Origin: Bacteroidota bacterium
GTDB taxonomy: Bacteria > Bacteroidota > Bacteroidia > AKYH767-A > CANKSK01
Assembly: GCA_947485425.1 (NCBI GenBank)
Contig: CANKSK010000007.1
Coordinates: 1-13,981 of the forward strand
DNA length: 13,981 nt
Reading direction: 5' to 3'
Shown here piece by piece: positions 1 through 7,474 of the stretch. Below the pieces are notes generated by a model that was not told the DNA's origin, ran no database searches, and saw only the letters and a program-made list of their open reading frames with translations. The position numbers and the translations under genes are program-made. How positions within the stretch are numbered: position 1 is the first letter of the stretch; each line of letters begins with the position of its first letter.

Positions 1-2040
1 ATGGTTTCTGAGAATATCTCCATCAATAGAAATAACACCCAAGAACAGTTTTTCTTTTATAAAGATTTTGCTGATTTGAAAGTTACCGCAGGCGATGAAA
101 TTGAATACTATTTTGAAGTATGGGACAATGATGGCGTTAGTGGTAGCAAGGCTGCACGGTCGCAGTCTTTTGTTTTTAAAGCTCCTAGCTTAAAGGAAAT
201 TGCCGAAAATACCAATCGCAAAAACGAAGACATTAAAAATGATTTGAAAGAAAGTATCAAAGAAGCCAAACAACTTCAAAAAGATCTTGCTGATATGAAC
301 AAGCGCTTGCTTGAAAAGAAAAACCCGGATTGGCAAGACAAGAAAAAATTGGAAGAGTTGGTGAGCAGACAAAAAGAACTGCAGAAAAAAATCAACAACA
401 TCAAAAATGAAAATCAACAAAAAATGGCCATGGAGGCTGATTTCAAGGAGGTAAACAAAGACTTGCTTGATAAACAAAAACAGTTGAATGAGCTCATGGA
501 TAAAATCATGAACGATGAGTTGAAAAAATTGATGGAGGAAATGGAAAAGTTGATGAGCGCCGTTGATAAACAAAAATTACAAGAGACGGTAGAACAAATG
601 AAGCTCAGCAACAAAGACATTGAAAAAGAACTGGATCGCTCTTTGGAAATCTTTAAACAACTTGAGATGGAACAAAAAATACAGGAATCCATTGAAAAGC
701 TTGACGATTTTGCAAAAAAACAGGAACAACTGGCAAATGAAACCCAGGAAAGTAAAAAAGCAGACAATACGGAGCTGAAACAAAAGCAAGAAGAATTAAA
801 CAAAGAGTTTAAGGATATCGCCAAACAGATGGATGAATTGGAACAAAAAGACAAAAAGCTTGAGTTCCCTAAAAACTTTGATAATCCTGAAGAAGAGAAA
901 AAAGAGATTGAAAAAGACTTGAAAGAAAGTAAGGATCAGTTGAATGACAATAAAAATAAAAAAGCCGCAACCGCTCAAAAAAAGGCAGCTGAAAAAGCCG
1001 AAAAATTAGCGGCACAAATGAAAGAGAAACAACAGCAGGGCGAAATGGAAGAAAAAGAAGATGAATCCAATTCACTTCGTTCGTTGCTTGAAAATCTCGT
1101 CAAACTATCCTTCTCTCAAGAAGAGCTGATGAACGAATTAAAAAATACCGATGTCAATAATCCGAAATATCTCAGCATAGGACAAAAGCAGCGCAAATTA
1201 AAAGATGATGCCCGCATGATTGAAGATTCTCTTTTTGCCATTAGCAAGAGAATGTCCGAAATTCAATCGAGTGTCAATAAAGAAATCAGCGCCATCAACA
1301 TGAATATGGAGAAATCCCTTGATCAGCTAGAAGATAGGCAAACCTCGGGTGCCAGAAGCAGACAACAATTTGTGATGACTTCTGTAAACAACCTTTCTCT
1401 ATTGCTTAGCGAAGTCCTGAATGCCTTACAAAATCAAATGAATCAAAAGCAAGGAATGGGCGCTTGCAAAAAACCCGGCGGAAAACCGGGAGGAAAGCCT
1501 TCTTCATCCATTGCGCAGCTGAAAAAACTACAAGAGCAGCTCAACAAAAGACTGCAGGATATGAAAGATGGTAAAATGCCTGGACAGAAGCCCGGAAGCA
1601 AAGAAGGTGGAATGAGCCAAGAATTAGCCCGCATGGCAGCACAGCAGCAAGCCATCAGAAATGAATTGCAAAAAATTAACCAACAAAATAACAAGGACGG
1701 AAAAGGATCTCTGGGTAATTTAGATGGATTGGCCAAGCAAATGGACAAAACAGAAACGGATTTGGTAAATAAAATCATCACCCAAGAAACCATCAACAGG
1801 CAACAAGAAATCCTTACCCGCCTGCTTGAATCAGAAAAAGCTGAAAAAGAAAGGGACCAAGACAACAAAAGAGAGTCAAATGAAGGAAAAAATATCGCAA
1901 ATCGTAACCCTAATGAATTTGAAGAGTATAAAAAACTCAAATTGAAAGAAATAGAATTATTAAAAACCATACCTCCTGCTTTAAGTCCATTTTACAAGAA
2001 AAAAATCAATGAATATTTTCAAAGTATCGAGACCCCTTAA
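1..2040 (+). CDS. DUF4175-like coiled-coil protein (3' part of gene)
   Basis: The frame is open from the first base, and 679 residues are visible. Residues about 20-62 look like the end of an Ig-like beta domain (an acidic GDEIEYYFEVWDNDG segment). Residues about 63-350 are a long Lys/Glu/Gln-rich coiled coil. A Gly/Pro/Lys linker (KKPGGKPGGKP, about 490-500) follows, then more amphipathic helix and a C-terminal tail at about 650-676 (LLKTIPPALSPFYKKKINEYF). This layout fits the C-terminal two thirds of Bacteroidota DUF4175-family proteins, which I recall as about 1100 residues with N-terminal membrane helices. The ATG at position 1 is therefore probably an internal Met at the window edge, not the true start. 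The function is unknown; an envelope-anchored scaffold is only a guess. The GHKL ATPase gene follows after 37 bases. The family call rests on recall; the coiled coil is plain to see. Confidence 0.72.
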   Translation: MVSENISINRNNTQEQFFFYKDFADLKVTAGDEIEYYFEVWDNDGVSGSKAARSQSFVFKAPSLKEIAENTNRKNEDIKNDLKESIKEAKQLQKDLADMNKRLLEKKNPDWQDKKKLEELVSRQKELQKKINNIKNENQQKMAMEADFKEVNKDLLDKQKQLNELMDKIMNDELKKLMEEMEKLMSAVDKQKLQETVEQMKLSNKDIEKELDRSLEIFKQLEMEQKIQESIEKLDDFAKKQEQLANETQESKKADNTELKQKQEELNKEFKDIAKQMDELEQKDKKLEFPKNFDNPEEEKKEIEKDLKESKDQLNDNKNKKAATAQKKAAEKAEKLAAQMKEKQQQGEMEEKEDESNSLRSLLENLVKLSFSQEELMNELKNTDVNNPKYLSIGQKQRKLKDDARMIEDSLFAISKRMSEIQSSVNKEISAINMNMEKSLDQLEDRQTSGARSRQQFVMTSVNNLSLLLSEVLNALQNQMNQKQGMGACKKPGGKPGGKPSSSIAQLKKLQEQLNKRLQDMKDGKMPGQKPGSKEGGMSQELARMAAQQQAIRNELQKINQQNNKDGKGSLGNLDGLAKQMDKTETDLVNKIITQETINRQQEILTRLLESEKAEKERDQDNKRESNEGKNIANRNPNEFEEYKKLKLKEIELLKTIPPALSPFYKKKINEYFQSIETP

Positions 2041-2077
2041 AGCAAAATATATCCCAAGTATTAAATTCTGATATTCC

Positions 2078-2500
2078 ATGATTACTGAATTACACAACAA
2101 TTTTGATTTGCAGATTGCATCTATTCCCGGCAGTATCAATACCGTAGAACAATTAATTGAAAAGGTCAGAAATGAAAATAACATTGCTGAAAACGATTAT
2201 GCAAATATGCTTGTAGCAGTAACAGAAGCCGTTACCAATGCTATATTTCATGGCAACCAAGCAGATCCAGACAAAAAAGTAATGATCACTTGTGAAATCA
2301 AATCAGAAGGAACCATTGTTTTTATCATTGCTGATGAAGGCAAAGGTTTTGATTACTATAATCTACCCGATCCTACGGCACCTGAAAACCTCGAGAAATC
2401 TTGTGGTAGAGGGGTTTTCCTGATGAAACATTTAGCCGATCAAGTGATTTTTTCTGAAGAAGGAAATGTTGTAGAGCTTTCTTTCAAATTGAATGCCTAA
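2078..2500 (+). CDS. Single-domain GHKL ATPase, RsbW/anti-sigma kinase-like
   Basis: This 140-residue protein consists of one HATPase_c_2 domain. The Bergerat-fold boxes are all present: N box with E50 and N54 (VTEAVTNAIFHGN, 48-60), G1 box DEGKGFD (86-92), and G2 box GRGVFLMKHLADQV (110-123). In RsbW/SpoIIAB relatives this fold binds ATP and phosphorylates an anti-anti-sigma (STAS) partner on serine or threonine while sequestering a sigma factor. No STAS protein or sigma factor lies in the window, so the partner is unknown. The length equals a bare kinase domain, with no sensor or membrane part. The ATG at 2078 has no clear Shine-Dalgarno sequence, which is normal for Bacteroidota. The gene sits 37 bases after the DUF4175-like gene and 14 bases before ybeY, so the three are probably cotranscribed. 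The ATPase fold is near certain; the anti-sigma role is inferred. Confidence 0.88.
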   Translation: MITELHNNFDLQIASIPGSINTVEQLIEKVRNENNIAENDYANMLVAVTEAVTNAIFHGNQADPDKKVMITCEIKSEGTIVFIIADEGKGFDYYNLPDPTAPENLEKSCGRGVFLMKHLADQVIFSEEGNVVELSFKLNA

Positions 2501-2514
2501 TCCTTTTTTGAGGC

Positions 2515-2958
2515 ATGCCTAACATCCCGGTATATTTTTTTTCTGAAGGTATTCGTTTTTCTCCTCTCCATAAAAAAAAGCTGCGTCTTTGGCTTCAATC
2601 AGCAGCAAAAAAAGAAGGCTATTCCATACAAACATTGAATTACATTTTTTGTGATGATAACTACCTCTTGTCTATCAATCAAAAATATCTCAATCACCAT
2701 ACCCTAACGGACATCATCACTTTTGACAATGGTGGCGAAGACCCTTTAACTGAAAATACCGTTGAAGGCGATATTTTTATCAGTTACGAAAGGGTAAAAG
2801 AAAACGCAAAAAAGTTTGGGGTGCAGGCAGAAACAGAACTCAAAAGAGTAATGATTCATGGCTTGCTTCATCTGATGGGCTATAAGGATAAAACCCTGAA
2901 AGATAAAGAGCTGATGAGAAAAAAAGAAGATATCTATCTGCTTAAAGCGAGCAAATAA
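2515..2958 (+). CDS. ybeY: Endoribonuclease YbeY (rRNA maturation factor)
   Basis: The 147-residue product has the size of the UPF0054/YbeY family, metal-dependent RNases involved in 16S rRNA 3'-end maturation and late 70S ribosome quality control in the cytoplasm. The signature helix is seen at 113-125 (MIHGLLHLMGYKD), with zinc-ligand histidines H115 and H119. The third ligand position, His in E. coli (HxxxHxxxxxH), is Asp125 here. A second conserved block reads YLNHHTLTDIITFD (58-71); the Arg of the proteobacterial Tyr-Arg motif is replaced by Leu59. I recall both changes as usual for Bacteroidota YbeY, so the protein is probably active. The ATG at 2515 lies 14 bases after the ATPase stop and lacks a usable ribosome binding site at normal spacing, suggesting coupled translation. 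A strong terminator follows at 2992. Confidence 0.93.
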   Translation: MPNIPVYFFSEGIRFSPLHKKKLRLWLQSAAKKEGYSIQTLNYIFCDDNYLLSINQKYLNHHTLTDIITFDNGGEDPLTENTVEGDIFISYERVKENAKKFGVQAETELKRVMIHGLLHLMGYKDKTLKDKELMRKKEDIYLLKASK

Positions 2959-2991
2959 TACCATCGAAATCTATTCTTTTACCTATGTTTT

Positions 2992-3017
2992 CTGTAAAAC
3001 CCTTTTACAGATTTTTT
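2992..3017 (+). terminator. Intrinsic terminator of the DUF4175-ATPase-ybeY operon
   Basis: A perfect 8-bp stem (CTGTAAAA at 2992-2999, TTTTACAG at 3003-3010) closes a CCC loop and is followed one base later by six T residues (3012-3017). It begins 34 bases after the ybeY stop. The U-tract is present only for plus-strand transcription; reading the other way the hairpin is followed by AAAAC, so it should not stop glyS transcripts. The stem is A/T-rich and of moderate strength. The right arm and T-tract overlap the last codons and stop codon of the convergent glyS. Confidence 0.8.
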
Positions 3018-4468
3018 AGCAAATGACGAAGATTCAATTTTTCATCCATCAATTTCTCAAGGGCATCTATTGAAATTCTCTCTTGAAGCATGGTATCTCG
3101 ATCTCTAACGGTTACCGTATGGTCTTCAAGGGTTTGGTGGTCGATGGTAATGCAAAATGGTGTTCCAATGGCATCCATTCTTCTGTACCTTTTTCCGATG
3201 TTGTCTTTTTCTTCATAAAGACAATTGTAATCACATTTCAAAAGATCCATAACCTCTCTGGCTTTTTCAGGAAGGCCATCTTTTTTGGTGAGGGGGAAAA
3301 TAGCCACTTTTACTGGGGCCAAGGGAGCAGGTATTTTCAATACCGTACGAATCTCTGTGGCATCGCCATTGCGAACCTCTTCTTCTGTATATGCATTGCA
3401 CATCAGCAAAAGAAACATGCGATCTAATCCTATGGAGGTTTCAATCACAAAGGGTGTGTAGGATTGATTCATTTCAGTATCAAAATACTGCAATTTTTTT
3501 CCAGAAAATTCTTGGTGTTTACCCAAATCAAAACCTGTTCGGGAATGAATGCCCTCTACTTCACGAAAGCCAAAAGGAAAACGATATTCAACATCCACGG
3601 CTGCATTGGCATAGTGGGCAAGTTTTTCATGATCATGATACCGATAATCAGCCGAAGGCGTTCCCAAGTTCAGATGCCATTTCATTCGTGTTTCTTTCCA
3701 ATGGGCATACCATTTCATTTCATCACCCGGGCGAACAAAAAACTGCATTTCCATTTGCTCAAATTCACGCATGCGGAGAATAAATTGACGCGCAACGATT
3801 TCATTTCTGAAGGCCTTTCCAGTTTGGGCGATGCCGAAAGGAATTTTCATCCTGCCGGTTTTTTGTACATTGAGAAAATTCACAAAAATACCCTGGGCCG
3901 TCTCAGGACGCAGATACACTTGTTCTGCAGAATCAGCAGCAGAACCCATTTGTGTTGAATACATCAAGTTAAACTGCCTCACATCTGTCCAATTTCGGGT
4001 ACCACTCACCGGACACGCAATTTCTGCTTCTACAATTAGATTTTTAAGACCTTCCAAGTCATTGTCATTGAGAAAGGTATTCATGGCACTTAACAAACTT
4101 GCCGCCTTATCCGTTTTTCCTTTGGCCTCATATTGTGCTGCCTTTTCCTCGATGAGCTGGTCGGCACGATATCTTTTTTTAGAATCTTTGTTGTCGATCA
4201 TGGGATCGCTGAAACCATCCACATGTCCGGAGGCTTTCCATACCGTTGGATGCATAAAAATAGCGGCATCAATACCCACAATATTTTCATTCATATAAAC
4301 CATTGATTTCCACCAATAGCTTCTGATGTTGTTTTTTAGTTCTACGCCATTCTGACCATAATCATAAACGGCGCCTAGCCCATCATAAATTTCACTTGAG
4401 GGAAATACAAATCCGTATTCCTTGCAATGGGCAACTACTTTCTTGAATTTATCTTCGTTATTGTTCAT
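3005..4468 (-). CDS. glyS: Glycine--tRNA ligase, homodimeric class II type
   Basis: This 487-residue protein charges tRNA-Gly with glycine in the cytoplasm. It is the alpha2 (archaeal/eukaryotic-like) form, not the alpha2beta2 GlyQS of E. coli. The N-terminal family block KEYGFVFPSSEIYDGLGAVY is at 16-35 and GHVDGFSDPMIDNKDSKKRY at 81-100. Class II motif 2 lies at about 220-244 (FRNEIVARQF, then REFEQMEMQFF). Motif 3 (SIGLDRMFLLLM) is at 345-356. The anticodon-binding domain occupies about 385-475. Length and all motifs are intact. The start ATG (4468-4466) agrees with the family N-terminus. A TAnnTTTG element ends only four bases upstream, which implies a very short or absent 5' leader. The gene is monocistronic as far as seen, convergent with ybeY and divergent from recJ. 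Confidence 0.97.
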   Translation of the reverse strand: MNNNEDKFKKVVAHCKEYGFVFPSSEIYDGLGAVYDYGQNGVELKNNIRSYWWKSMVYMNENIVGIDAAIFMHPTVWKASGHVDGFSDPMIDNKDSKKRYRADQLIEEKAAQYEAKGKTDKAASLLSAMNTFLNDNDLEGLKNLIVEAEIACPVSGTRNWTDVRQFNLMYSTQMGSAADSAEQVYLRPETAQGIFVNFLNVQKTGRMKIPFGIAQTGKAFRNEIVARQFILRMREFEQMEMQFFVRPGDEMKWYAHWKETRMKWHLNLGTPSADYRYHDHEKLAHYANAAVDVEYRFPFGFREVEGIHSRTGFDLGKHQEFSGKKLQYFDTEMNQSYTPFVIETSIGLDRMFLLLMCNAYTEEEVRNGDATEIRTVLKIPAPLAPVKVAIFPLTKKDGLPEKAREVMDLLKCDYNCLYEEKDNIGKRYRRMDAIGTPFCITIDHQTLEDHTVTVRDRDTMLQERISIDALEKLMDEKLNLRHLLKNL

Positions 4469-4472
4469 CTTG

Positions 4473-4503
4473 CAAATGTAGAAAAATCGAATGAATTTAG
4501 AAA
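4473..4503 (-). promoter_or_regulatory. Candidate Bacteroidota promoter for glyS
   Basis: On the minus strand the exact -7 consensus TAnnTTTG is present as TACATTTG (4480-4473). It is preceded, after a 19-base spacer, by TTTC (4503-4500), one mismatch from the -33 element TTTG. The G of the -7 box is only four bases from the glyS ATG, so transcription should start at or within a few bases of the start codon. This is a motif match only; no transcript evidence is available. Confidence 0.45.
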
Positions 4504-4610
4504 CCGATTCATCCTGTTTGTCTATAAAAATTAAGTTTCCCCTCCTTTTTGTTTTGCTGAAAATTTTTTGTTACTTCGTTGTCATGTTTCAATACCAATA
4601 AGATTGTGCT

Positions 4611-4627
4611 CAAGAGAGCATCTCTTG
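4611..4627. other. Short perfect hairpin in the glyS-recJ intergenic region
   Basis: CAAGAGA (4611-4617) and TCTCTTG (4621-4627) form a perfect 7-bp inverted repeat around a GCA loop. It lies about 110 bases upstream of recJ and 140 bases upstream of glyS. No T-tract follows on either strand, so it is not an obvious terminator. It could be a protein-binding dyad or chance. The rest of the 268-base divergent region (4469-4736) holds no ORF longer than about 15 codons. A one-mismatch -7 site for recJ (TACATTCG, 4699-4706) has no matching -33 element. Confidence 0.3.
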
Positions 4628-4736
4628 TACTGTTCAATGGGGTATGCATGTATCATTTTTATCTTTTCAAAAATATAATGACCTCCTTAAAAATCTCATA
4701 CATTCGTTTTTTATTCGCGAAAATTAAAATTAAAAA

Positions 4737-6443
4737 ATGACCTCAACTGAAAAAAATTGGATGATCAAACCCGCGGCAGATTCCATAGCCGTAAAGCAAC
4801 TTGCCGATGATTTGAATATCAGTTTGACATTGTCTAACCTTTTGGTGCAGAGAGGCATTACAAATTTCCAGGAAGCCAAATATTTCTTTCGACCTGAAAT
4901 TGAGCATCTACATGATCCTTTTTTGATGAAAGATATGGACAAGGCCATTGAAAGAATCCTCCTTGCCATTGAAAGAAAAGAAAAAATTTTAATCTATGGA
5001 GATTATGATGTCGATGGAACCACAGCCGTGGCATTGGTGTATTCCTTTCTGAAATCAAGGCATGATGACATTGATTACTATATCCCCAATAGATATGTAG
5101 AAGGTTATGGTATCTCTTCACAAAGTATTGAATTTGCGGCCAAAGAAGGAATTCATCTGATCATTGCATTGGATTGCGGTATCAAATCCATGGATAAAGT
5201 TGACATGGCAAAAGAGAAAGGCATTGATTTTATCATCTGTGATCACCATCTTCCGGAAGAAAAAATACCCGATGCAATAGCGGTTTTAGATCCCAAGAGA
5301 GTAGACTGTCTGTATCCTTTCAAAGAATTATCTGGATGTGGAATTGGCTTTAAACTGATTCAGGCCTTTGCTGAAAAAACAGGCATTGCCTTTGAAACCC
5401 TTATTCCCTATTTAGATTTGGTGGTGGTAAGCATCGCAGCAGATATCGTTCATATCACAGACGAAAATAGAGTACTAGCCCATTTTGGTTTAAAACAACT
5501 CAACGAGTCTCCACGCCCAGGATTTAAAGCATTGATCGCTTTGAGCAATGTCAAAAAACCCAGCATGTCAATCACCGATATTGTTTTTACCATCGGCCCG
5601 AGAATCAATGCTGCTGGACGTATTGAAGATGCCAAAGAAGCCGTGAAACTTCTGATATCTACAACTGAAGAAGCTGCCAATGCATCCGGTATTGTCATCA
5701 ATTCAAAAAATACTGAACGCATCACACTAGATCATGACATCACCAAACAAGCGATGGAAATGGTCGCCAATGATCAGAATTTTCATCTTAAAAAATCAAA
5801 TGTGCTGTATAATACCCATTGGTCCAAAGGGGTCATTGGCATTGTTGCCTCGCGGCTCACAGAAAAGTTTTACAAACCAACCATTGTGCTTACCAATTTT
5901 GAGGGGGTAGTGAGTGGCTCTGCTAGATCGGTAAAAAGATTTGATGTATACAAAGCCATCGCCGCTTGCAAGGATTTACTTACGCAGTTTGGTGGGCATC
6001 AATTTGCTGCCGGACTGACCATGAAACCTGAAAATGTAGATGCCTTCATTGAAAAATTTGAGCAAATTGTATCCAGCACCATTGATGATGATATGCTCGT
6101 TCAGGAAATTGAGATCGATGCGGAGGTAGATTTTGCTGAACTTACGCCCAAATTCTCCAGAATACTCAAACAATTTGGTCCTTTTGGTCCTGGAAATATG
6201 GCGCCGATATTTACCACCAAGGATGTCAGATACAAAAGCCTTCGGGTATTAAAAGATACCCATCTGGCTGTTACCGTTGGCTCAGGAAATGTACACATGG
6301 ATGCCATTGGTTTCAACCTGGGATTTCATGAACAAAAAGTAAAAGAAAACAAACCCTTCTCCATTTGCTATTCCGTAGAAGAAAATATTTGGCAGGGAAA
6401 TACCAGTACGAAATTGCATCTGAAAGACATCAAACACAATTGA
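4737..6443 (+). CDS. recJ: Single-stranded-DNA-specific 5'-3' exonuclease RecJ
   Basis: RecJ degrades single-stranded DNA from 5' ends in RecFOR recombination, mismatch repair and base excision repair. The 568-residue protein has the usual length and every DHH-superfamily motif: motif I YGDYDVDGTTA (87-97), motif II ALDCGIKS (144-151), motif III CDHH (168-171), SGCGIGFKL (199-207) and the PRINAAGRIEDA block (288-299). The DHHA1 part contains HWSKGVIGIVASRL (361-374), GSARS (394-398) and the FGGHQFAAGL signature (418-427). The C-terminal OB-like domain starts near FGPFGPGNMAPIF. The metal-binding Asp and His residues are intact. The ATG at 4737 lies in an A-rich stretch with no Shine-Dalgarno sequence. 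It is the first gene of a likely recJ-histidine kinase-gpmI transcription unit and diverges from glyS. Confidence 0.97.
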   Translation: MTSTEKNWMIKPAADSIAVKQLADDLNISLTLSNLLVQRGITNFQEAKYFFRPEIEHLHDPFLMKDMDKAIERILLAIERKEKILIYGDYDVDGTTAVALVYSFLKSRHDDIDYYIPNRYVEGYGISSQSIEFAAKEGIHLIIALDCGIKSMDKVDMAKEKGIDFIICDHHLPEEKIPDAIAVLDPKRVDCLYPFKELSGCGIGFKLIQAFAEKTGIAFETLIPYLDLVVVSIAADIVHITDENRVLAHFGLKQLNESPRPGFKALIALSNVKKPSMSITDIVFTIGPRINAAGRIEDAKEAVKLLISTTEEAANASGIVINSKNTERITLDHDITKQAMEMVANDQNFHLKKSNVLYNTHWSKGVIGIVASRLTEKFYKPTIVLTNFEGVVSGSARSVKRFDVYKAIAACKDLLTQFGGHQFAAGLTMKPENVDAFIEKFEQIVSSTIDDDMLVQEIEIDAEVDFAELTPKFSRILKQFGPFGPGNMAPIFTTKDVRYKSLRVLKDTHLAVTVGSGNVHMDAIGFNLGFHEQKVKENKPFSICYSVEENIWQGNTSTKLHLKDIKHN

Positions 6444-6494
6444 TACAAAAAAAATGGCCTCTATTCAACTATATATTCAATCCTTTATAAGCGC

Positions 6495-7454
6495 ATGAAG
6501 CCCTTACTGATCTTTTATATTTTGGTTGCCTATATCATGCTTCAATTTGCTTGGTGGGCCTACTTGCTTTCCGATCTTGAAAAAAGTGTATACCTGCATA
6601 AAATAGAAAATTCCATTCTGTTAAAAGAAGCAGGAAAGCACTATGATGCCAATGTAGAGATGGAATCCAAATTGAATAAACGACTGTATATGATTGCCGG
6701 AGAAGGCAGTGTTTTTTTGTTGATATTGGGATGGGGAATTTACAAAACAAGAACGGCCTTTATCAAAGAATTTGCTCTTGCCCGTCAACAAAAAAATTTC
6801 CTACTCACGGTCACGCATGAATTTAAATCGCCACTTGCTTCCATCAAATTATATCTGCAAACACTAGAAAAAAGAGAGTTGGAAAAAACACAAAAAGAAG
6901 TGTTTATCAAAAATGCCATGAAAGATGTAGACCGCTTAAATGGTCTTGTTGAAAATGCGTTGTTTGCCACGCAAATAGAAAGAAAAGCGTTCAGCATCAA
7001 TAAAGAAAAAACAGATGTATCCGAATTAATTGAAGATATCATTTTTGCCTATTCAGAGAGCCCGATACGGAATATACAGGTGCGAAAAAATATTGACAAA
7101 AATATTGAACTACAAATTGATAGAATTGGTTTTACCTCGATGGTAAATAATATCTTTGAAAATGCAATAAAATATTCTCCCGATCATGAAGAGGTTTTTG
7201 TTGAACTCAAACAAAATACGGAGCACACGATGCTAAAGATTTCAGACCGAGGACCGGGCATTCCTGAGAACGAAAAAGGAAAAATATTTGAAAAATTTTA
7301 TCGCATTGGAAATGAAGAAACGCGAAAATATAAAGGAACCGGATTGGGACTTTATATTGCCAAGCACATTTGCGAATTACATCAAGGTAAAATATTGATA
7401 AAAGATCAAAAACCTGCCGGCAGTATTTTTGAAATATCCTTACCCAATGCATAA
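6495..7454 (+). CDS. Membrane sensor histidine kinase without adjacent response regulator
   Basis: This 319-residue protein has two predicted membrane helices (about 4-26 and 66-83) that bracket a short extracytoplasmic loop of about 40 residues. There is no recognisable HAMP or PAS domain. The dimerisation/phosphoacceptor helix carries THEFKSPLASI with the phosphorylatable His at 108. The catalytic domain has the N box NNIFENAIKYS (218-228), G1 DRGPGIP (251-257), F box FEKFYRIG (265-272) and G2 GTGLGLYIAK (281-290). All residues for autophosphorylation are intact. The loop is too small for a classic ligand-binding domain, so the signal may be sensed in the membrane or through a partner. No response regulator gene is in the window; the flanks are recJ (51-base gap) and gpmI (20-base gap). 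The family call is secure; signal and output are unknown. Confidence 0.93.
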   Translation: MKPLLIFYILVAYIMLQFAWWAYLLSDLEKSVYLHKIENSILLKEAGKHYDANVEMESKLNKRLYMIAGEGSVFLLILGWGIYKTRTAFIKEFALARQQKNFLLTVTHEFKSPLASIKLYLQTLEKRELEKTQKEVFIKNAMKDVDRLNGLVENALFATQIERKAFSINKEKTDVSELIEDIIFAYSESPIRNIQVRKNIDKNIELQIDRIGFTSMVNNIFENAIKYSPDHEEVFVELKQNTEHTMLKISDRGPGIPENEKGKIFEKFYRIGNEETRKYKGTGLGLYIAKHICELHQGKILIKDQKPAGSIFEISLPNA

Positions 7455-7474
7455 CCTTTTGATTGATAAAAAAA

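Noticed and set aside
190..1970. Several long antisense ORFs (for example 190-573, 414-854 and 1443-1970, minus) under the coiled-coil gene
   Set aside because: They mirror the Lys/Glu/Gln-rich coding strand, giving Phe/Leu/Ser-rich low-complexity peptides with no family motif.
2493..2516. ATGCCT/AGGCAT stem spanning the ATPase stop and ybeY start
   Set aside because: Only 6 bp with a 12-base loop, and no sign of conservation can be judged; likely chance.
3083..4298. Plus-strand ORFs antisense to glyS
   Set aside because: Shadows of a gene with all class II synthetase motifs; their peptides show no domain.
4539..4547. Strong Shine-Dalgarno-like AAGGAGGGG on the minus strand
   Set aside because: No start codon lies at suitable spacing downstream, and Bacteroidota rely little on such sites.
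7463..7474. TTG start for gpmI at 7463
   Set aside because: The ATG at 7475 fits the family N-terminus; the TTG adds only MIKK.
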